64,000 nucleotides of DNA from Pantoea cypripedii (lineage in GTDB: Bacteria > Pseudomonadota > Gammaproteobacteria > Enterobacterales > Enterobacteriaceae). This document shows positions 58,458 to 64,000 of the stretch, piece by piece (the stretch's first letter is position 1; each line of letters opens with the position of its first letter). Location: positions 4,290,893 to 4,354,892 of the forward strand of contig NZ_CP024768.1 of the NCBI RefSeq assembly GCF_011395035.1, given 5' to 3'. The translations under genes were made by a program, and so were the position numbers. Under the pieces are notes generated by a model. That model was not told the origin of the DNA. It saw nothing but the letters and a program-made list of their open reading frames with translations, and searched no databases.

Positions 58458-59372
58458 ATGAAGTCGATTTTTTTATCCGCATTGATTTCCCTGATTTATC
58501 TTCCCAGCGCATTTGCCAATAAGGAAATTCCGATCTGGCAAAATGAAGTGTCAGGAAATAATACATTTATTAACTTTAGTAAGAACCTGGCGGATAATAA
58601 TCGCGCTGTCACAAAGGTAGCATCACCGGAAATGATTTATGTTCCACCGACCGGGGAAAATAATCATTCGGCGGTGCTTATCATTCCGGGTGGGGGATTT
58701 TCTTATATTATGGAGGATCTCGAAGGGCTGGATGTGGCAAAGGTCCTGAGTAAAAAAGGCTATTCCTCGTTCGTGCTACTTTACCGCATGCCACACGATG
58801 GATCAGAGGTTAACCGCAATAATGCTTTTGCCGATGTGCAGCGCGCCATGCGTCTGATTCGTGCCAATGCGGACCAATACCAGCTAGCCTCCAACCAGAT
58901 AGGTGTGATGGGCTTCTCTGCGGGGGCTTACCTGGCAGCGAATGTCAGCAACGATCCCGATGCCAGTAACTATCCGGCAAAAGATGATCAGGATAAGGTT
59001 TCTGCCCGCCCCGATTTTGCCGCGCTGATCTACCCGGTGCTGTCGCTGAAAGATGGTGTCACCCATAACGGCACGCGTGCCGCCATGTATGGCAAAGATA
59101 TCAGTGATGACGTCAAACAGCGTTATTCACAGGAAGACCGGGTTTCCACCCATACGCCACCGACCTTCCTTGCCCAGGCGCTGAATGATGGCACGGCCTC
59201 ACCAAAGAATTCACTGTTGATGTTTGATGCGTTGCGCAAAAACAAGGTGCCGGTTGAGTTGCATCTGTTTCAGCAGGGGGGCCACGGTTTTGGCATTGTG
59301 AAAAAACAGGACATCCCGGCAAAAAACTGGCCGATGTTGTTTAGTGACTGGCAGGCGAATCTGGTGAAGTGA
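58458..59372 (+). CDS. Secreted alpha/beta-hydrolase (acetyl-esterase-like)
   Basis: This 304-residue hydrolase has an N-terminal signal peptide (MKSIFLSALISLIYLPSAFA). The oxyanion region is LIIPGGGFSYIMEDLEG, and the nucleophile serine is in GVMGFSAGAYLAANV (GxSxG). The likely acid is in FLAQALNDGTA and the histidine is in FQQGGHGFGIV. It resembles acetyl-xylan or other carbohydrate esterases of the BD-FAE/AXE type. The ATG at 58458 follows AGAAAG. It is divergent from the EpsG-like gene; a role in trimming acylated polysaccharide would fit the neighbouring acyltransferase, but this is inference. Confidence 0.85.
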   Translation: MKSIFLSALISLIYLPSAFANKEIPIWQNEVSGNNTFINFSKNLADNNRAVTKVASPEMIYVPPTGENNHSAVLIIPGGGFSYIMEDLEGLDVAKVLSKKGYSSFVLLYRMPHDGSEVNRNNAFADVQRAMRLIRANADQYQLASNQIGVMGFSAGAYLAANVSNDPDASNYPAKDDQDKVSARPDFAALIYPVLSLKDGVTHNGTRAAMYGKDISDDVKQRYSQEDRVSTHTPPTFLAQALNDGTASPKNSLLMFDALRKNKVPVELHLFQQGGHGFGIVKKQDIPAKNWPMLFSDWQANLVK

Positions 59373-59389
59373 AAGGATCGGCACAGGTT

Positions 59390-59411
59390 GTAGCGGCGCG
59401 ATTTATCGCGC
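59390..59411. repeat. REP-like palindrome
   Basis: GTAGCGGCGCGATTTATCGC followed by GC is a single REP unit downstream of the esterase gene. Confidence 0.82.
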
Positions 59412-59502
59412 TGTTCCCTGAAACAGGTCCAGTATAAATTGTGGTCAATATTGTCTTCCTGTGAGAGACTCCCTTACGTTTTAAGCATAGGGAATGCGCT
59501 CA

Positions 59503-59940
59503 ATGAACGACTCATCTCAGGTTTGTTTCTTCACAGAAGGCCGGATTGCGCTGCCTGACGGCTATCAGGATCGCACGGTCAATGTCTTTACGGTAACAGG
59601 CGCGGGTGCACCCGCCTTCAATATTTCCCGCGATACCCTCCACGCTGATGAAGCGCTGGATACGTATATTGATCGTCAACTGGCACTGATGGCGCAGCAT
59701 CTGCAGGGCTGGAAACAGTCGCAACGCGCCTCCACCACACTTGGCGAAAATCTCCTGACGGGCGAAATCGTCCACGCCAGTTATCTGCGTGATGGCAGAC
59801 GCGTCTGGCAGCAGCAGGCGGTTTTCACCCCGGACAACAGCAGGGTGCTGGTGTTCACCATGACTTCGATGGATGTACTGAGCGAGACGGATTCTTCCCG
59901 CTTTAACTCCCTGCTCAGGAGCTTCCGTTTTCACGCTTAA
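59503..59940 (+). CDS. DUF1795 (DcrB-like) protein, probable Eag-type T6SS effector chaperone
   Basis: This 145-residue DUF1795 protein has the family fold pattern: FFTEGRIALPDGYQDRTVNVFTV, SRDTLHADEALDTYIDRQLALM and the C-terminal DSSRFNSLLRSFRF. Eag chaperones of this family bind and shield the N-terminal membrane helices of PAAR-RHS effectors before type VI export. Its location 17 bp upstream of such an effector supports that role. The ATG at 59503 has an AGGGA site; an in-frame ATG three codons upstream is possible. Confidence 0.88.
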   Translation: MNDSSQVCFFTEGRIALPDGYQDRTVNVFTVTGAGAPAFNISRDTLHADEALDTYIDRQLALMAQHLQGWKQSQRASTTLGENLLTGEIVHASYLRDGRRVWQQQAVFTPDNSRVLVFTMTSMDVLSETDSSRFNSLLRSFRFHA

Positions 59941-59957
59941 CGATAAGGAATGTTGTT

Positions 59958-62900
59958 ATGTTTGAAGCAGCACGCGTCGGGGACGACATCGGGCATTCTC
60001 ATGCCCTGGCTGGCATGATCGGCGGAACGTTAATTGGCGGACTGATTGCGGCGGTTGGGGGGATTGCCTCGGGCGCACTGATGATTGCCGGGCTGGGCGC
60101 AGCCTGTCTCGGCGTGGGTGTTCTGCTGATCGGTGCCAGCGTGGCGGTTGGCTGGATCACGGGGGAACTGGCGACGGCGGCCCGTGACGGCATTGCCGAA
60201 GCCGGTGCCGCCAGTATGTCGAAAGAAGGCACCATCACCACCGGCTCCGCCGATGTCTTTATCAATGGTCAGCCTGCGGCGGTCGCCACTTACAGCGAGG
60301 TGGACTGTTCTGACGACGGTTCCGAACAGATGGCGGAAGGATCGTCCAGCGTCTTTATCAACGGCATGCCTGCCGTGCGCCTCGGGGACCATACCACCTG
60401 CGATGCCAGGGTGATGACCGGCTCCTCTGACGTGTTCATCGGCGGCGCAGCGCAGCAGACCCTGCCGATCGAACCTGAAGTCCCTGAATGGTTATACAAA
60501 GTCTCGGATCTGACGTTGCTGTTTGCCGGACTCGCCGGTGGCTGGGGCGGAATGGCCGGGAAGACCGGCGCGCTGGGCAGACTGCTGAGCAAATTGCCGG
60601 GCATCAACAAACTGGCGCGTATCGCCTGCCGGGCCGGAGTGCTGATGACCGGGGCTGCGGCGGCCGGGATTATTGCCCGCCCGGTGGATATCGTCAGCGG
60701 CCAGAAGTTTCTCAGCGGCGATGACGAGCTGGATTTTGTGCTGCCTTCCCGCCTGCCGGTGCGCTGGCAGCGCTACTGGCGCAGCGGTAATCCCGGCGAC
60801 AGCGTGCTGGGCCGGGGCTGGAATCTGTTCTGGGAAACCCGGCTGCAGCGATATCAGGATGGCCTGGTCTGGCGCGCGCCGTCCGGCGACTTTATTTTCT
60901 TCCCCTGGGTGCCCCGGGGCCATCGCAGCTGGTGTGCCGATGAAAAACAGTGGCTGGAGCATCACCAGGATGACAGCTGGTCCCTTTATGACATCAGCGG
61001 CGAGCGCTGGCACTTCCCGCCACTGGCCGATGATGCCCCTTCCCTGCCGCTGCGCCTCAGTGAGCGCGGTGGCAATGACATTCTGTTCACCTGGAACGCC
61101 GATCACACCCTGCATGCCTTAACTGACAGCGCCGGGCAAACCGTGGTGTGTCGTTATGACGCCGGCCGCCTGACGGGAGCCTGGCTGGATGACGAGGTGT
61201 GTCTGGTCAGTTACGCTTACGATGATCAGCACCAGCTTGTCTGCGTAACCGGCCGGGGCGGTAGCGTGCGCCGTCGTTTTCAGTGGCGTGACGGGCTGAT
61301 GAGCGCCCATGAGGATGCAAACGGCCTGCTGAGTGAATATCGCTGGCAGGAAATTGACGGTCTGCCGCGTGTGGTCGCCTTCCGCCACAACGGCGGAGAA
61401 CAACTTGAATTCAGCTACGATTTTGCCGCAGGAACGCGGCTGGCGCTGCGTGACGATGGCGCGCAGGCGCACTGGCTGACGGATGACGACGATAACGTTG
61501 CCCGCTTCACCGATTTTGATGGCCGCCAGACCACCCTGATCTATGCAGACGGTGAGCTGTGCGATGTCATCCTGCCGGGCGGCGCGATGCGTCGCAGCGG
61601 CTGGGATAAATATGGCCGCATGACGTCAGAGACCGATCCGGCCGGGCGCCGGACGGAATATCACTGGCATCGCCAGACCGACCTTATCACCCGTATCCGG
61701 TACCCCGACCAGACCAGCACGCAGAATGTTTATGATCCGGCCGGACGCCTGTTGTCGGAAACCGACGCCTCCGGCCATGCCACGGTTTATTACTACCCGG
61801 ACGATGAAGAGACGCTGCCGGAAAGTGTGACCGATGCGGCAGGCGGTGTGGTGCGGCTGACGTGGAACCGTCAGGGGTTGCTGACGCAGCGTACCGACTG
61901 CTCCGGCAGCGTCACCCGCTTCAGCTATGACCGGTTCGGCCAGCTTATCCGCAGCGAAGATGCGGAAGGCAACGTGACGCAGCGCGGGTGGAACAGCGCC
62001 GGTCAGCTGTGCACCCTGATCCATCCTGACGACAGCCGTGAAACGCTGATATGGAACCCGCGCGGTCAGCTGAGCGGCTGGCGCGATACGCTGGACAGTG
62101 AAATCCGCTGGGCTTACAACGTTGCGGGCCTGCCCGTCAGCCAGACCGATCGGCTCGGACGCACGCGGCGCTGGCATTATGATCCGCGCGGCAACCTGCT
62201 GCGGCTGGAGAACGGCAACGGTGGCGAATACCGTTTTGACTATGACGCCGCCGGTCGCCCGCTGCGTGAAGTGCGCCCGGACGAAACCGAACGGCTGTGG
62301 CAGTGGGACGAACGCGGCCTGCTCAGTGCGATGCGCGAAGACGGCATGCCCGGCCCGGATGGCGGGCTGCCGCGCCGTATCCAGCAGTTCCACTATGACG
62401 ACAGCGGCCTGCTGACCGGGCGCAGCCACCGCCATGCCGGATATCATTACCGGCATGACCGTGCCGGTCAGCTGCTTGGCGTGACGCGCACGCCCACAGA
62501 GGAAGGCCGTGAGCTGGGTATCGAAGCGGATGAAATCCTGTTCCGGCGTGATGCGTCAGGCCGCCTGCTGAGTGAGTCCGGCAGCAGCGGCACGCTGAAT
62601 TATCAGTGGGATGAACTGAACAACCTCACCGGCCTGACGCTGCCGGACGGGCAGCAGCTGAGCTGGCTGCATTACGGCTCCGGCCACGTCAGCGCCATCC
62701 GTTTCAACCGGCAGCAGGTCAGTGAATTTACCCGTGACCGGCTGCACCGCGAAATCCGGCGCAGCCAGGGGGCGCGCTGGCAGACCCGCGGGTACGACAG
62801 CCTCGGCCGCCGCATCCGGCAGCAGAGCGCGGTGACAGACGGGGTGGCGCTGCCGGAAAAAGATATCCTGTCGCGCGCCTTCCGCTACTGCGCGCGGGGT

Positions 62901-64000
62901 GAGCTGGCGGGTATCCACGACACGCTGCGCGGCCAGGTGGACTACGGCTATGACGCCGAAGGCCGCCTGCTGAAGCATTATGAAGCGCGTCAGGGCCACG
63001 CCAGCCGCGGGTTCCGCTACGACGCCGCCGACAACCTGGTGGATGAGGAGCAGGGTTTCGTGGCGGTGAGGGATAACCGTCTGCGGCAGTGGCAGCAGCT
63101 GTTTATGAAGTACGACGCGTGGGGCAACCTAATCCGCCGCCGCAGCGGTCAGTATGAACAGCATTTTACCTGGGACGCGGAAAACCGGCTGATAACCGCC
63201 AGCGGCAGTGGCCCGCAGGGCCGGTTTACCGCGCATTATCATTACGATGCGCTGGGACGACGCACGCGCAAGGTGGTGAACAGCGGACAGGGTGAGCAGG
63301 AAACCCGTTTTCTGTGGCAGGGATATCGTCTGTTGCAGGAACAGCAGGCAAACGGCAGCCGCCAGACCTACGTTTATGACCCAACGGAAACCTGGAGCCC
63401 GCTGGCGCGTATCGACCATCAGCAGGATGCCGCGCAGGGGGAAATATTCTGGTTCAGCACCGACCTGAACGGCGCGCCGCTGGAGGTGACGGATGCAGAG
63501 GGCGCGGTACGCTGGAGCGGGCAGTACGGCAGTTTTGGCGAGGTCAGCAGGCAGACGGAAGGCTTTTACCGCCTGTCCGGACTGGCGTCGCTGCACCATC
63601 AGCCGCTGCGCTACGCCGGACAATACGCCGACCGGGAAACCGGACTGCATTATAATCTGTTCCGGTATTATGACCCGCAGGTGGGACGGTTTACAGTCCA
63701 GGACCCGATAGGGTTAGCGGGGGGAGAAAACCTTTACGCTTATGCACCAAACCCTCTGACGTGGATCGACCCGCTGGGGTTGAATAAGGGGCTGGTTACC
63801 TATTGGCCGCCAAATAATGGGGCTTTTGGCTCGGAGAAAGTTACTATTCTGGAGCCTGGTCACGTAATTGATCGTTATGGTTATCCCGGCGGTAAATATA
63901 CTTCACCAGTAGGAACTCCATATTCAATGCGGGCACTTCCGCCAGGAACAGACTCTAAACCATATACTATCTATGAAGTCAGGAAGCCTATTCCTAATGT
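59958..64000 (+). CDS. PAAR–RHS type VI secretion effector with TNT-like toxin tip (3' end outside window)
   Basis: The frame is open from ATG 59958 to the window end (1347 codons seen). Residues 1-15 carry a prePAAR-like motif (AARVGDDIGHSH). Two or more hydrophobic helices span 17-71. A PAAR domain follows at about 90-160 (GSADVFINGQPAA, SSVFINGMPAVRLGDH, GSSDVFIGG). From about 240 to 1270 there are many YD/RHS repeats (YDRFGQL, YDAAGRPL, YDAEGRLL, YDALGRRT). The RHS core ends with DPIGLAGGENLYAYAPNPL and DPLGL at 63702-63782. The tip then resembles a TNT NAD(P)+ glycohydrolase (WPPNNGAFG, DRYGYPGGKY, SPVGTPYSMRALPPGT). The tip end and immunity gene lie beyond the window. A GGAA site precedes the start. 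Confidence 0.9.
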   Translation, partial: MFEAARVGDDIGHSHALAGMIGGTLIGGLIAAVGGIASGALMIAGLGAACLGVGVLLIGASVAVGWITGELATAARDGIAEAGAASMSKEGTITTGSADVFINGQPAAVATYSEVDCSDDGSEQMAEGSSSVFINGMPAVRLGDHTTCDARVMTGSSDVFIGGAAQQTLPIEPEVPEWLYKVSDLTLLFAGLAGGWGGMAGKTGALGRLLSKLPGINKLARIACRAGVLMTGAAAAGIIARPVDIVSGQKFLSGDDELDFVLPSRLPVRWQRYWRSGNPGDSVLGRGWNLFWETRLQRYQDGLVWRAPSGDFIFFPWVPRGHRSWCADEKQWLEHHQDDSWSLYDISGERWHFPPLADDAPSLPLRLSERGGNDILFTWNADHTLHALTDSAGQTVVCRYDAGRLTGAWLDDEVCLVSYAYDDQHQLVCVTGRGGSVRRRFQWRDGLMSAHEDANGLLSEYRWQEIDGLPRVVAFRHNGGEQLEFSYDFAAGTRLALRDDGAQAHWLTDDDDNVARFTDFDGRQTTLIYADGELCDVILPGGAMRRSGWDKYGRMTSETDPAGRRTEYHWHRQTDLITRIRYPDQTSTQNVYDPAGRLLSETDASGHATVYYYPDDEETLPESVTDAAGGVVRLTWNRQGLLTQRTDCSGSVTRFSYDRFGQLIRSEDAEGNVTQRGWNSAGQLCTLIHPDDSRETLIWNPRGQLSGWRDTLDSEIRWAYNVAGLPVSQTDRLGRTRRWHYDPRGNLLRLENGNGGEYRFDYDAAGRPLREVRPDETERLWQWDERGLLSAMREDGMPGPDGGLPRRIQQFHYDDSGLLTGRSHRHAGYHYRHDRAGQLLGVTRTPTEEGRELGIEADEILFRRDASGRLLSESGSSGTLNYQWDELNNLTGLTLPDGQQLSWLHYGSGHVSAIRFNRQQVSEFTRDRLHREIRRSQGARWQTRGYDSLGRRIRQQSAVTDGVALPEKDILSRAFRYCARGELAGIHDTLRGQVDYGYDAEGRLLKHYEARQGHASRGFRYDAADNLVDEEQGFVAVRDNRLRQWQQLFMKYDAWGNLIRRRSGQYEQHFTWDAENRLITASGSGPQGRFTAHYHYDALGRRTRKVVNSGQGEQETRFLWQGYRLLQEQQANGSRQTYVYDPTETWSPLARIDHQQDAAQGEIFWFSTDLNGAPLEVTDAEGAVRWSGQYGSFGEVSRQTEGFYRLSGLASLHHQPLRYAGQYADRETGLHYNLFRYYDPQVGRFTVQDPIGLAGGENLYAYAPNPLTWIDPLGLNKGLVTYWPPNNGAFGSEKVTILEPGHVIDRYGYPGGKYTSPVGTPYSMRALPPGTDSKPYTIYEVRKPIPN

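Noticed and set aside
61626..62456. A 276-codon antisense frame opposite the RHS gene
   Set aside because: Low-complexity composition typical of the complement of RHS repeats; no start signal or motif.
1..64000. tRNA or rRNA genes and CRISPR arrays
   Set aside because: I saw no cloverleaf-like T-loop (GGTTCGAATCC-type) segments in a tRNA context, no rRNA sequence and no regularly spaced direct repeats.

Overview
The window reads as a chromosomal segment of an enterobacterium in or near Pantoea/Erwinia (Erwiniaceae). The evidence is gene order matching the E. coli pst/phoU – yieHGE – mnmE – yidC – rnpA – rpmH – dnaA – dnaN – recF – gyrB – yidA – dgo – yidR/Q – ibpA region, moderate-to-high GC codon use, a 2-ketogluconate operon, and several dispersed palindromic repeat families. 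Genus assignment is inference; no search was run.

Region by region. (1) 1–8.6 kb: end of pstB, phoU, an MFS carrier, yieH, adeP with a PurR-like box, yieE, a flavin reductase, a nitroreductase and mnmE. (2) 8.6–18 kb: yidC, yidD, rnpA and rpmH (minus) diverging from dnaA, dnaN, recF and gyrB (plus). A long hairpin repeat separates dnaN from recF. (3) 18–28.2 kb: a sugar-acid catabolic operon led by a DeoR–PfkB fusion (with a DapA/NanA-family lyase, a YhcH-family protein and an MFS carrier), then yidA and the D-galactonate operon dgoRKADT, with likely DgoR operators. (4) 28.2–30.6 kb: yidR, yidQ and ibpA, with a sigma-32-like promoter and a ROSE-type thermometer.

(5) 30.6–40.1 kb is accessory DNA. 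First comes an AT-rich four-gene module of unknown function (two ribbon-helix-helix-like proteins, a DUF4258-like protein and a 282-residue orphan). Next is a tightly packed six-gene minus-strand operon: PP-loop ATP pyrophosphatase, ATP-grasp ligase, class II glutamine amidotransferase, 2OG-Fe(II) oxygenase, YbaK-like deacylase and EamA-type exporter, with a divergent MocR regulator. This looks like an undescribed small-molecule biosynthesis-and-export cluster and is the best candidate for a new system here.

(6) 40.1–47.8 kb: avtA, then a complete kguE-K-T-D 2-ketogluconate operon with a PtxS-like LacI repressor and a perfect 14-bp palindromic operator, then a second LacI regulator. (7) 47.8–52.8 kb: yiaD, tag, an orphan small beta-barrel protein, dnaT-dnaC and a ROK repressor. 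(8) 52.8–59.4 kb: a sugar porter with a divergent GntR-like LacI regulator, a membrane acyltransferase, an EpsG-like membrane protein and a secreted esterase. (9) 59.5 kb to the end: a type VI secretion cassette of an EagR-type DUF1795 chaperone and a very large PAAR–RHS protein. Its variable tip looks like a TNT-type NAD(P)+ glycohydrolase toxin and runs off the window.
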